From JAXLXE01 sp046328115 (GTDB lineage: Bacteria; Chloroflexota; UBA6077; JACCZL01): a DNA stretch of 64,000 nucleotides. The notes beneath the pieces are model-generated. The model searched no databases and was not told the origin of the DNA. It was given only the letters and a program-made list of their open reading frames with translations. Positions 8,503-16,385 of the stretch are shown here, piece by piece. The position numbers and the translations under genes are program-made. How positions within the stretch are numbered: position 1 is the first letter of the stretch; the number at the start of each line of letters is the position of its first letter. The DNA lies in NCBI GenBank assembly GCA_046328115.1, contig JAXLXE010000001.1, forward strand, positions 868,001-932,000, written 5' to 3'.

Positions 8503-9360
8503 CTAATCCAGACGGTAAACACGCCGGGCGTTGTCTCGCCACACCTTCACCTGCGCCTCCACCGGTAGCCGCGAAATAAGCTGCTCCGCGGTATCGATCC
8601 ACCGTCGGTAAGGCGACGCCATCAGCACCACGGGCCAGTCCCCGCCGTACAGCACCCTGTCTTCGCCAAACGCGTCCAGAATATGCTCGGCGTACGGGCG
8701 TAGCTGGTCCGGCCGCCAGGACTGATGATCTGCCTCGGTGACCATGCCGCTGAGCTTGCAGACCACATTCGGGAATGATGCGAGCGCCGTGATCTGCTGG
8801 CGCCACGGATCGAGCAGTCCATCCTTGATCGCCGGCTTGGCAATGTGGTCCAGGATAAAGCTGGTCTTGGGGCAAGCCTCCACCAGCCTGATGGCGCTGG
8901 CTAGCTGCGGATGATAGACGCAGATGTCGAACGACAGTCCGTAATCCGGCAACGCGCGCACGCCGCTGATGAACTCCCCCCGGCTCGAGTAGTTGGGGTC
9001 GGACTCGCCCTGGACGATGCGACGGACCCCCTTTACCCGCGGATCCACCGCTACTAGCGCCTCCAGGAACGCACGTACTCGATCGCCGTATTCCACCGGC
9101 GCAAACGGTACGATCCCGAGGATGGGCGGCCCCACCGGCGGCAACTCGGCCACCCACCGCGGCTCGAGCAACGTATACGGCGCAGCAATATCCACCTCCA
9201 GGTAGACGATGCCCTCTACCTCAATGCCGGCCGTGTGCTCGACGTAGTCCTGGAGCCCAAATGCCCGACCGATGCGCTCGTTTCCGTCAAGCCACGGCAT
9301 GTGAAACCTGGTGGGATCCCAGAGGTGAACGTGCGAATCGATAATCGGCACGATCGGCAT
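8503..9360 (-). CDS. Amidohydrolase 2 family, L-fuconolactonase/L-rhamnonolactonase-like
   Basis: A 285-residue TIM-barrel hydrolase. It has an N-terminal HxH (DSHVHLW, His10 and His12), a central RIVQGESDPNY segment, the SFDICVYHPQL and ILDHIAKP strands, and a late catalytic Asp in LYGGDWPVV. This layout fits the lactonase branch (fuconolactonase, rhamnonolactonase, 2-pyrone-4,6-dicarboxylate lactonase). It is convergent with the aldo/keto reductase, so the pair could oxidise an aldose to a lactone and open it, although they are not co-transcribed. The exact sugar is not determined. Confidence 0.82.
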   Translation of the reverse strand: MPIVPIIDSHVHLWDPTRFHMPWLDGNERIGRAFGLQDYVEHTAGIEVEGIVYLEVDIAAPYTLLEPRWVAELPPVGPPILGIVPFAPVEYGDRVRAFLEALVAVDPRVKGVRRIVQGESDPNYSSRGEFISGVRALPDYGLSFDICVYHPQLASAIRLVEACPKTSFILDHIAKPAIKDGLLDPWRQQITALASFPNVVCKLSGMVTEADHQSWRPDQLRPYAEHILDAFGEDRVLYGGDWPVVLMASPYRRWIDTAEQLISRLPVEAQVKVWRDNARRVYRLD

Positions 9361-9534
9361 GTGCGGCGCTCCGGTAGCTGGATGCTCGATGATACCCTCG
9401 ACTCACCCAAATAGAGTCAACCGTCCCTGTCGACTGCCGTGACCGGGAGCGACCATGCAGGCATCCACCCCACGGGCCACAATTGGGAGCACGCAACGTG
9501 CTGGAGGGGGCCCGCTTGGGATCCGGGAGCGTGC

Positions 9535-12129
9535 ATGACCTCCGCATTGGCCGCGTCCGCCAGGCTCGATCCGGCGAAGCTCAGGAATCGCTGCGATCCC
9601 TCTAAGTTCGAGTTTCAGACCACCGCGGAGCTGCCATCCGCGGACGGGCCGGTGGGGCAGCAGCGGGCGACCGATGCACTGTCCTTTGCGCTTAGCGTGC
9701 AGGAGCGAGGCTTCAATGTGTACGTCGCCGGGGCGCCCGGCACCGGCAAGACGTCCGCGATCCATCGCTTCCTCGGCGATGCCGCGCGCGCGCGCCCCAC
9801 GCCGGACGACTGGTGCTACGTGCACAACTTCCGGGATGAGTCGCGCCCCAAAGCGCTCCGGCTGCCGCCGGGCCAGGGGCGGGTCCTCCGCGATGCGCTG
9901 AGCAAGCTAATCCAGGGCGCTCGGCGCGAGATCCCACGGGCGTTTGAGAGCGAAGACTACATCGCGGGCCGTGAGGCTATCGTGGGCGGCCTCAACCGTC
10001 GTCGCGAGGAGGAGGTCTCTGGGCTGTCCAGTCGCGCGCAGGCCCGCGGTTTCGCCCTACAGGCAACCCCGATGGGCCTGGTGCTCGTCCCCGTCATGGG
10101 CAATCGACCGATTCCGGATGAGGAGCTTGCAGGCCTGCCCGCGGAGATGCGAGAGGTCATTGCCCGCAATCGCGGAGAACTGGAGGCAGAGGTCCGGTCG
10201 TTTCTGAAGGACATGCGCTCCGCGGAACGAGAGGCGCGCGACGGAATGGAGGCTCAGGATCGAGAGGTCGCCCTTCACGCCGTTGGTGGGCTCGTGGATG
10301 ACGTGGTGGATGACTATCCCGATAGACCAGATATCACCGCCTATCTCGAGGAGGTGCGCGAGGGGATCCTTGCTGACATTGCCCTGTTCCGCGGCCACCC
10401 GCTCCCCGCAGACGGCTCTCCCCCAAAGCCGATCGTGAGCTCGGATCCAGAACACGTGCTGCACGAGCGGGCGTTCCGCAAGTACGAGGTGAATGTCGCG
10501 GTGGACAACGGCGACACCGAGGGTGCGCCGGTAATCGTCGAGGCCAACCCCACGTACCCCAACTTGCTGGGCCGTATCGAGCGCGAAGCACTGCTAGGGG
10601 CCCTGCTCACGGACTTCACGCTCATAAGTCCGGGCGCGTTGCTCCGCGCAAACGGCGGGTACCTGGTGCTGCGCGTAACGGACCTGCTGCGCGCGCCGAT
10701 GGCCTACGAGGGGCTCAAGCGCTCGCTCCGGGAAGGCGCGGTAGAGATCGAAGACCTTGGCGAGGCTCTAGGGCTCACCAGCGCCCGCGGGCTCCGACCA
10801 GACCCGATCCCCCTGGACGTGAAGATCTTCCTCCTGGGCGAGCCGATGCACTACTACATGCTGCACGCTCTGGACCCGGACTTCCGCGAGTTGGTGAAAG
10901 TTCGCGCGGATTTTGACACCATCATGAATCGAACGGATGCGTCGGAGGCGGCCTACATTCAGGCTGTGTCCACCTGCGTAGCGGCGGGCTCATGCCGGCC
11001 GCTCAGCCGCGAGGCCATGGCGCGACTGGTGGAGGAGTCGTCGCGGCTGGCCGCGGATCAGCGGAAACTCTCGCTCCGGTTCGGTCAGGTCCAGGATCTC
11101 TTGAGCGAGGCGAACCACTGGGCCGCCGTGGAACGCGCGGATACCATCGGTGCCGCGCACGTCCGCAAGGCGGTGGAGCAACGTCTGTACCGCTCCGGAC
11201 TGATCCGGGAGCGGCTGATTGAGCTGATCACGCGAGACGTCATCCAGATTCAGACAGACGGCGAAGCCACTGGTCAGATCAACGGCCTGGCCGTGATGGA
11301 GGTGGGCGACCTGCCGTTCGGCCGGCCCAGTCGGATCACGGCTACCATCGGAGTTGGTCGCGAAGGGCTATTGGATATCGAGCGTCAGGCCCAGCTTGGC
11401 GGCAAGATCCACAGCAAGGGCCTGATGATCCTGGGCGGCTATCTGACCGACACGTACGCCCGCGACAAGCCACTGGCGCTGAACGCTCGGCTAACCTTTG
11501 AGCAGAGTTACGAGGAGGTGGAGGGTGACTCTGCCTCACTCGCCGAGACACTGGCACTGCTATCGCGCCTTGCGGACGCACCGCTGCGGCAATCGATCGC
11601 TGTGACCGGGTCCATGAACCAATACGGCGTCGTCCAGCCGATCGGCGGCGCGAACGAGAAGATCGAGGGATTCTTTGACGTCTGCGCTGCACGCGGACTC
11701 ACGGGCGAGCAGGGCGTCATCGTGCCCGCGTCCAACGTGGAGAACCTGATGCTCCGAGACGATGTCGTGGCAGCCGCGGAGCAGGGCAAGTTCCACGTCT
11801 ACGCCGTCCACTCCGTCGACGAGGCGATCGAGATCATCTCTGGCGTGCCGGCGGGCTCACGGGGATCAGACGGACAGTTCCAACCGGATGGGATCCACTC
11901 TCGGGTGGACGCGCGGCTCCGTGAGCTGGCTCAGGCGCTGCGCGATTTCGCGGGATCTGCCGAGGCGGTAGGCTCCCGCGCGAATCTGGGTGCAGACGGT
12001 CACGCGCCGTCTGAGCCGGTGCCCAGCAGCCCGCCGGCCCCGGGGACCCACACGCGGCGGTTGACCTCAAGGCGCACACACCCAGAATCCGCCCGCGAAC
12101 CAGAATCGAACGGTACACACGATCGTTGA
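9535..12129 (+). CDS. Lon-family (S16) ATP-dependent protease, LonB/LonC-like
   Basis: Cytosolic AAA+ protease of 864 residues from ATG 9535, preferred over an in-frame ATG at 9439 because GGGAGC lies five bases upstream. The Walker A motif GAPGTGKT is at about 66-73. A charged, probably coiled insertion follows at about 130-260, before the rest of the AAA module. The C-terminal Lon domain has the nucleophile in GDSAS (Ser668) and the Lys in GANEKIEG (Lys709), so the catalytic dyad is intact. There is no N-terminal LON substrate domain. The last 75 residues are disordered and rich in Pro, Ser and Arg. It leads a co-directional run with a small protein, a release-factor homologue and an HPF-like protein. 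Confidence 0.9.
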   Translation: MTSALAASARLDPAKLRNRCDPSKFEFQTTAELPSADGPVGQQRATDALSFALSVQERGFNVYVAGAPGTGKTSAIHRFLGDAARARPTPDDWCYVHNFRDESRPKALRLPPGQGRVLRDALSKLIQGARREIPRAFESEDYIAGREAIVGGLNRRREEEVSGLSSRAQARGFALQATPMGLVLVPVMGNRPIPDEELAGLPAEMREVIARNRGELEAEVRSFLKDMRSAEREARDGMEAQDREVALHAVGGLVDDVVDDYPDRPDITAYLEEVREGILADIALFRGHPLPADGSPPKPIVSSDPEHVLHERAFRKYEVNVAVDNGDTEGAPVIVEANPTYPNLLGRIEREALLGALLTDFTLISPGALLRANGGYLVLRVTDLLRAPMAYEGLKRSLREGAVEIEDLGEALGLTSARGLRPDPIPLDVKIFLLGEPMHYYMLHALDPDFRELVKVRADFDTIMNRTDASEAAYIQAVSTCVAAGSCRPLSREAMARLVEESSRLAADQRKLSLRFGQVQDLLSEANHWAAVERADTIGAAHVRKAVEQRLYRSGLIRERLIELITRDVIQIQTDGEATGQINGLAVMEVGDLPFGRPSRITATIGVGREGLLDIERQAQLGGKIHSKGLMILGGYLTDTYARDKPLALNARLTFEQSYEEVEGDSASLAETLALLSRLADAPLRQSIAVTGSMNQYGVVQPIGGANEKIEGFFDVCAARGLTGEQGVIVPASNVENLMLRDDVVAAAEQGKFHVYAVHSVDEAIEIISGVPAGSRGSDGQFQPDGIHSRVDARLRELAQALRDFAGSAEAVGSRANLGADGHAPSEPVPSSPPAPGTHTRRLTSRRTHPESAREPESNGTHDR

Positions 12130-12142
12130 GGAGGAGCCGGCC

Positions 12143-12361
12143 ATGAGCGGACCTTTCATCGTCCTGACAGAGCCCCAGAGCGCCAAAGGCATTCTCGTGA
12201 ACGCGGCCATGATCTCGTGCGTGGCGCCCCATGGCCGACGGGGCTCGTACGTGTTCCTCTCCGGCAACGCTGAGCGCGTCGAAGCGGAGGAAACACCGGG
12301 GCAGATCGCATTGATGCTGCAGGCAACTGGCATCGAATGCCATGGCAAAGCCGAGCTCTGA
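12143..12361 (+). CDS. Small conserved-looking protein, FlbD-like pattern
   Basis: A 72-residue protein whose ATG has GAGGAG seven bases upstream and lies 13 bases after the protease stop, so it is probably a real gene in the same transcript. It has alternating beta-type hydrophobic residues (FIVLTEP, ILVNAAMISCV, SYVFLSGN) and then a short helix (QIALMLQAT). This order resembles the small FlbD/YlzI-like fold, with no flagellar genes around. Function is unknown; the resemblance is from pattern only. Confidence 0.6.
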   Translation: MSGPFIVLTEPQSAKGILVNAAMISCVAPHGRRGSYVFLSGNAERVEAEETPGQIALMLQATGIECHGKAEL

Positions 12362-12409
12362 GCGCGCCACGCCTGGGCAGGCAGTACCGGCAGAGAGGAA
12401 GTCCACACC

Positions 12410-13549
12410 ATGAGCACTCAGGTGATGCTCCCGGCCATGGACCAGCACATTGACACGTTGCGCGCAACGCCGTCTCCGACTGGATGGGTGCTCTCAACGT
12501 ATCTGGACGGGTCACCGCAAGAATCGGTGGTGCAGACGCGGGTGCTGCGATTCCGCGACGCGTGCAAGGCAATGCGCCTGGAACTACCGGATGGTCAACG
12601 CGAGGCATTTGAGTCCGCAGTGGCGCAGACAGAATCCCAGCTCACAAGGTCCGGGCCGATCGCACCCCCGGGCATCGCGCTGTTCGCCTCTGGCAGCGCC
12701 CAGTATTTCTATGCTGTGCCGCTGGCACGTCCAGCCGCCAATGGCGTGACCTGGGCGCCTACCCCCATCCTGGGTCCCTTACAGGAGATGCTGGACGAAT
12801 ACGAACGGATAGCTGTGGCACTGTTCAGCAGTGAGCGAGCGCGAATCTTCACCATCTACCTAGGCCAGATCGAGGCGCGCCAGCGCATAGATGACGAGGT
12901 CCCCGCGAAACAGTCCACCGGGGGATGGTTCGCTCTATCCCAGGGCCGCTACGCCCGTCACCGCGAGGAACACATCCTGCGCCACGCCAAGCGAACCGTG
13001 ACAGCCCTGATGACGCTGAGTCGTACGCACCCCTACGACCGATTGATTCTGGGTGGCCCCACCGAGGCACTGGAGATTCTGAAGCACCACCTGCCCAGGC
13101 CGCTCTGGACACGCCTGGCTGGCACCTTGGAGCTTTCCGTCGCCGCGACGGACGATCAAGTACTTGCGGCAGCGATGGCGATTGGAGCCGACGTCGAGCG
13201 GCGGGAGGAGCTGCTGGCCGTAGATGAGTTGTTGGAGGATGCGACCAGCTCTGGAGTAGCACTTGGCATCGGCGCCACCCTCTGTGCGCTGAATGAGCGC
13301 CGCGTGCATCGGCTCTTTCTGGCGGCAGCGCTCAGCGTGCGGGGCGGCGAGTGCCCATCATGCGGCGCACTCAGCGTCGGCGTGGAAGCCTGTCCCAGGT
13401 GCGGAGCAGCCACCACACCCGTGGCAGATCTGCGCCAGGCCATCATCGATCGGGCGCTCCACGAGGGAGCACGGATTGAGTACGTGTCCGGCGAGGCGTC
13501 TGCCCGCCTGATGGCACACAACGGGCTGGGGGCGCGCGTGCGCTACTGA
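12410..13549 (+). CDS. baeRF/eRF1-Vms1-like release-factor homologue with zinc ribbon
   Basis: A 379-residue protein resembling the bacterial-archaeal-eukaryal release-factor family (eRF1/Dom34/Vms1-like). The key segment is TGGWFALSQGRYARHREEH at about residues 167-185, matching the GG(W/F)SQ-Rxx-RHxEEH signature of this family. A Rossmann-like domain follows (HPYDRLILGGPTE), then an L7Ae-like region. At the C-terminus two CxxC pairs (CPSCG and CPRCG, about 313-333) form a zinc ribbon. The usual role is peptidyl-tRNA cleavage in ribosome rescue or stress. It lies between Lon and an HPF-like protein, which fits translational stress. The exact subfamily is inferred. Confidence 0.72.
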   Translation: MSTQVMLPAMDQHIDTLRATPSPTGWVLSTYLDGSPQESVVQTRVLRFRDACKAMRLELPDGQREAFESAVAQTESQLTRSGPIAPPGIALFASGSAQYFYAVPLARPAANGVTWAPTPILGPLQEMLDEYERIAVALFSSERARIFTIYLGQIEARQRIDDEVPAKQSTGGWFALSQGRYARHREEHILRHAKRTVTALMTLSRTHPYDRLILGGPTEALEILKHHLPRPLWTRLAGTLELSVAATDDQVLAAAMAIGADVERREELLAVDELLEDATSSGVALGIGATLCALNERRVHRLFLAAALSVRGGECPSCGALSVGVEACPRCGAATTPVADLRQAIIDRALHEGARIEYVSGEASARLMAHNGLGARVRY

Positions 13550-13582
13550 GTCCTGATTCAGTTGCTCCCGGGAGGGATTCTC

Positions 13583-13996
13583 ATGTCTCTCGACATCCGC
13601 ATAGACACCAAGGGATTCGTGCTTGACGATGCCACCAGCCGCCGCGTGCACCGCCAGTTTGACTCGCTGGCCAGGCGGCTCGTGAAGCGTCCGGACCCGC
13701 GGGCGGAGCTTCAACTCGAATATCACGCGGCTCCGCGGCGATTCGAGGCGAGCTTGAGGGTGCACCTGGGCCCGCTGGGCCCCCAGTTGATCAGCCACCA
13801 GATCGCGCCTGAGCCTGACCTGGTATGTCGCCTCGCGGTGAACGACGTGAAGCGCGAACTGGAACGCCGACAGGCAGTCCAGCGCGGTGAGCCTACGTTT
13901 GGCGTTCCGAGCCGCCGGAACGGGGGCGTTCGGCGACGGCCCACCGGTGATGAGGGCGCGCCGCCCGAAGCAGAGGTTGAAGCGGGCATCGAGTAG
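13583..13996 (+). CDS. HPF/RaiA-like ribosome-associated protein, divergent
   Basis: A 137-residue basic protein beginning SLDIRIDTKGFVLDDATSRR, matching the first strand and helix of the ribosome hibernation (sigma-54 modulation/S30EA) fold. Further strands follow (AELQLEYHAAPRRFEASL) and a second helix with many Arg residues. The tail from about 105 is Arg/Glu rich and lacks the long-HPF dimerisation domain. ATG 13583 has GGAGGG seven bases upstream; the in-frame TTG at 13562 overlaps that site and is unlikely. It follows the baeRF-like gene by 33 bases, suggesting co-expression under stress. Confidence 0.68.
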   Translation: MSLDIRIDTKGFVLDDATSRRVHRQFDSLARRLVKRPDPRAELQLEYHAAPRRFEASLRVHLGPLGPQLISHQIAPEPDLVCRLAVNDVKRELERRQAVQRGEPTFGVPSRRNGGVRRRPTGDEGAPPEAEVEAGIE

Positions 13997-14086
13997 CCGA
14001 GCGTGACGCAGTGAGCGACCAGACGGTACACTCGGCCGGCCGCACGCGCCGCGGGCGGACACCCACTCGATCTCCCGAGGCCAGCG

Positions 14087-14656
14087 CTGATCATCGAGCC
14101 CGCCACCGCCACCGAACCCGGGGCAAGCGCGCCGGGTGTCGGGCAGATCTACCTGGGCTTCCTCACGATCGGCATCTGCGGCGTGGGTGGCGTTGGGCCA
14201 TGGGCTCGTCGCGTGATCGTGGAACAGCGTCAGTGGCTCACGGAGCGTGAGTACGCCGAGATACTGAGCCTCTGCCAGGTCATCCCGGGGCCCAATGTGG
14301 GCAACGTGGCGGTTATGGTGGGTGACCGGTTCCAGGGTCTGTTGGGTACGGTCTCCGCGGTGACCGGCCTGCTCACGGGCCCGCTGGCCTGCCTGCTTAT
14401 CCTGGTCTCGCTGTACGACACGTTTGCAGACATCGTCTGGGTCCAACGGGCCATGGCCGGTGTGGCCTCGGCGGTGGCGGGGCTGGTAATCGGCACGGCT
14501 ATCAAGATGGCGGCCCACCTGAGACCAACGCGCTTCGCCGTAGCCGTCGGCCTCACGGCGTTCGTGGCATCTGGGCTGCTCAGGTGGAACCTGGTCGCGG
14601 TCGTCGCGCTGCTGGCGCCGGTCAGCATCGCCGCGGTGTGGTGGTCAAGACGGTGA
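14087..14656 (+). CDS. chrA: Chromate transporter, N-terminal-half homologue (start uncertain)
   Basis: Membrane protein of the CHR family, short form. The visible core has GICGVGGVGPWARR, the helix QRQWLTEREYAEIL and the signature VIPGPNVGNVAVMVG, followed by hydrophobic spans. Homology starts upstream of the first GTG (14183), since the segment VGQIYLGFLTIG before it is clearly the family's first helix. No ATG, GTG or TTG exists in frame between there and the upstream stop. CTG at 14087 has GAGG seven bases before it and is the best start in this frame. A frameshift from GTG 14011 is the alternative. The stop overlaps the next half-transporter as GTGA. Confidence 0.75.
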   Translation: MIIEPATATEPGASAPGVGQIYLGFLTIGICGVGGVGPWARRVIVEQRQWLTEREYAEILSLCQVIPGPNVGNVAVMVGDRFQGLLGTVSAVTGLLTGPLACLLILVSLYDTFADIVWVQRAMAGVASAVAGLVIGTAIKMAAHLRPTRFAVAVGLTAFVASGLLRWNLVAVVALLAPVSIAAVWWSRR

Positions 14657-15177
14657 TCGACCACGTACTGATCGAGCTGGCCCGGACGTGGGCGGTGCTG
14701 TCTCTCATCGCAATCGGCGGGATCAATACCGTGATTCCGGAGGTCTACCACCAGTCTGTGGTGGTGCAGCGCTGGATCACAGACGCGGAGTTCGGGAACT
14801 TGCTGGCGATCTCGCAAACATCCCCAGGGCCCAATGGGCTCGTGGTCAGCCTGATCGGCTGGCGAGTCGCTGGGCTGGCGGGATTCCTCGTCTCGACGGC
14901 CGCGGTCCAGCTACCGCCCGCCGCGGTTGCATTCGCGCTGTCCCGGCTCCGGCAGCGCTTAGGCGCGGAGAGCTGGCTCGGCACCGCCCAGTCCGGTCTG
15001 GTGCCCATCGCCATCGGGCTGATCCTGGCCAGCGGCTACGTCACCGCGGTGGCAGTCGATCGCACCATCGCCGCGGTGGCCACCACCATCATCGTCTCTG
15101 TCGTGGTCTGGCGCACTCGGTTGAACCCGATGTGGTTGCTCGGCTGCGGGGCGCTGGTCGGAATCTTGGGCTCGTAG
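14653..15177 (+). CDS. chrA: Chromate transporter, second half homologue
   Basis: The partner of the preceding gene: a 174-residue short-chain CHR protein with the same core (IAIGGINTVIPEVY, WITDAEFGNLLAI and SQTSPGPNGLVVSLIGW), so the two are paralogous halves that presumably pair in the membrane. GTG 14653 overlaps the upstream stop (GTGA). GTG at 14638 or 14641 are alternatives and no strong ribosome site separates them. CHR pairs export chromate or related oxyanions in exchange for other anions. The role here is inferred from family only. Confidence 0.82.
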   Translation: MIDHVLIELARTWAVLSLIAIGGINTVIPEVYHQSVVVQRWITDAEFGNLLAISQTSPGPNGLVVSLIGWRVAGLAGFLVSTAAVQLPPAAVAFALSRLRQRLGAESWLGTAQSGLVPIAIGLILASGYVTAVAVDRTIAAVATTIIVSVVVWRTRLNPMWLLGCGALVGILGS

Positions 15178-15218
15178 CGACAGGCTGCGTACGTCGCCGA
15201 CCGGTGCAGGAAAGCGAA

Positions 15219-15245
15219 GGGCGCCTGGTCCAGGACCAGGCGCCC
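15219..15245. terminator. Palindromic terminator between convergent genes
   Basis: Thirteen-base perfect arms (GGGCGCCTGGTCC and GGACCAGGCGCCC) around a single A, in the 87 bases between the second chrA half and the amidohydrolase ending at 15265. No T-tract on either strand. Confidence 0.72.
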
Positions 15246-15264
15246 GAATGTCGGGTGGAACGGC

Positions 15265-16353
15265 CTACTTGAGGCCGAACAGCTTCGCGGCGTTCTCGAA
15301 GTGGATCTTGCGCTTGACTTCTTCCGGACAGTTCGCCGGCAGGGCAAAGTCCGGATCGTCCGAGTCCCAGTGTGGGTAATCGCTGGCGAACAGGATGTGA
15401 TCGATCATATCGCCGAAGTGCTCGATCATCTCAAGGAACTGCCCCGGCGTGTGCGGCTCCTCCACGGGCTGCGTAGTCAGGTAGAGGTGCTCGCGCATGT
15501 ACTCAGACGGGAGGCGGTTCAGGTGCGGGATCTCGCTCTTCAGCAGCTTCCAGGAGTTGTCCATCCGCCACATCAGCGAGGGAATCCAGCCGAAGCCGTT
15601 CTCCACCGAGATTACCTTCAGACGGGGGAAGCGGTCGAAGACGCCCTCCGCGATCATGCTGATTACATTAGCCTGCATGGCCTGGGATGGCCCCACGTGC
15701 TCTTCGACATAGAAGGATGGCCAGCCGTGGCCGGTGATGGGGTTTCCGTATGAGCCGAAGGCATGGGACATGATGTGCAGCCCGTGCTCCTCGGCTATCT
15801 CGTAGATCGGCCAGTACTTGCGACGGCCCATCGGCTCCTGGGCGCGGCCAGGGAACTGGATCTGCACGAACCGCTTGTCCTTGGCGCGGAGCTTGATCTC
15901 CTCGACCGCGGCGTCAGGATTCTCGGTGGAGATGGCGATGGAGGCACGAAGCCGCGCATCGTGGTCCAGCCACTCGGCGACCTGCCACTCGTTCACCGCA
16001 GTCGCCAGCGCGGCATCCAGGTCCAGGTTGAGCTGCCGACCAGCCGGCGTCAGCGGGATCATCGTGGCATACGCCACGTTGTACGGATCCAGGTAGTCAG
16101 AGACTGAGTAGGAGACTTCAGACCCGCTGCGGCGGCCCGAAGGCGGGCGCGCGTCCTCACGATGGTCCATGAACCGCGGGTAATACCCACCGGCCGCCCC
16201 GCGCGTGCCGTACATATCGATGTGCTCGCGCCAGCCGCTAGAGAGATACGGATACAGATCCTTTACGGAATCAATCTCGTTATGGAAGTCACAATCGATG
16301 ATGGCCGGACGGGTCCGGTGGTGTGTCTCGCGCCGCTCAACCGCTAGGACCAT
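15265..16353 (-). CDS. Amidohydrolase-related TIM-barrel hydrolase/decarboxylase (paralogue A)
   Basis: A 362-residue metal-dependent hydrolase of the amidohydrolase-2/ACMSD-like group. The N-terminal metal motif is DCDFHNE, which retains Asp and the second His but not the first His of HxH, as often in this subgroup. Further marks are HIMSHAFG in the middle, LKVISVENGFGWIPSLMWRMD, and the late Asp in LFASDYPHWD. The start has GGAGGGACTGAG before ATG. A paralogue lies 33 bases upstream on the same strand (16386-17471), so this gene is second in a two-gene operon. The substrate is unknown; decarboxylation or hydrolysis of an aromatic or cyclic acid is possible. Confidence 0.82.
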   Translation of the reverse strand: MVLAVERRETHHRTRPAIIDCDFHNEIDSVKDLYPYLSSGWREHIDMYGTRGAAGGYYPRFMDHREDARPPSGRRSGSEVSYSVSDYLDPYNVAYATMIPLTPAGRQLNLDLDAALATAVNEWQVAEWLDHDARLRASIAISTENPDAAVEEIKLRAKDKRFVQIQFPGRAQEPMGRRKYWPIYEIAEEHGLHIMSHAFGSYGNPITGHGWPSFYVEEHVGPSQAMQANVISMIAEGVFDRFPRLKVISVENGFGWIPSLMWRMDNSWKLLKSEIPHLNRLPSEYMREHLYLTTQPVEEPHTPGQFLEMIEHFGDMIDHILFASDYPHWDSDDPDFALPANCPEEVKRKIHFENAAKLFGLK

Positions 16354-16385
16354 CTCAGTCCCTCCCTCTCCAGTGAGAACGTAGT

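Noticed and set aside
13358..14518. A 386-codon minus-strand frame
   Set aside because: Antisense to the baeRF-like, HPF-like and chrA genes; composition is Arg/His/Pro rich without any recognisable domain.
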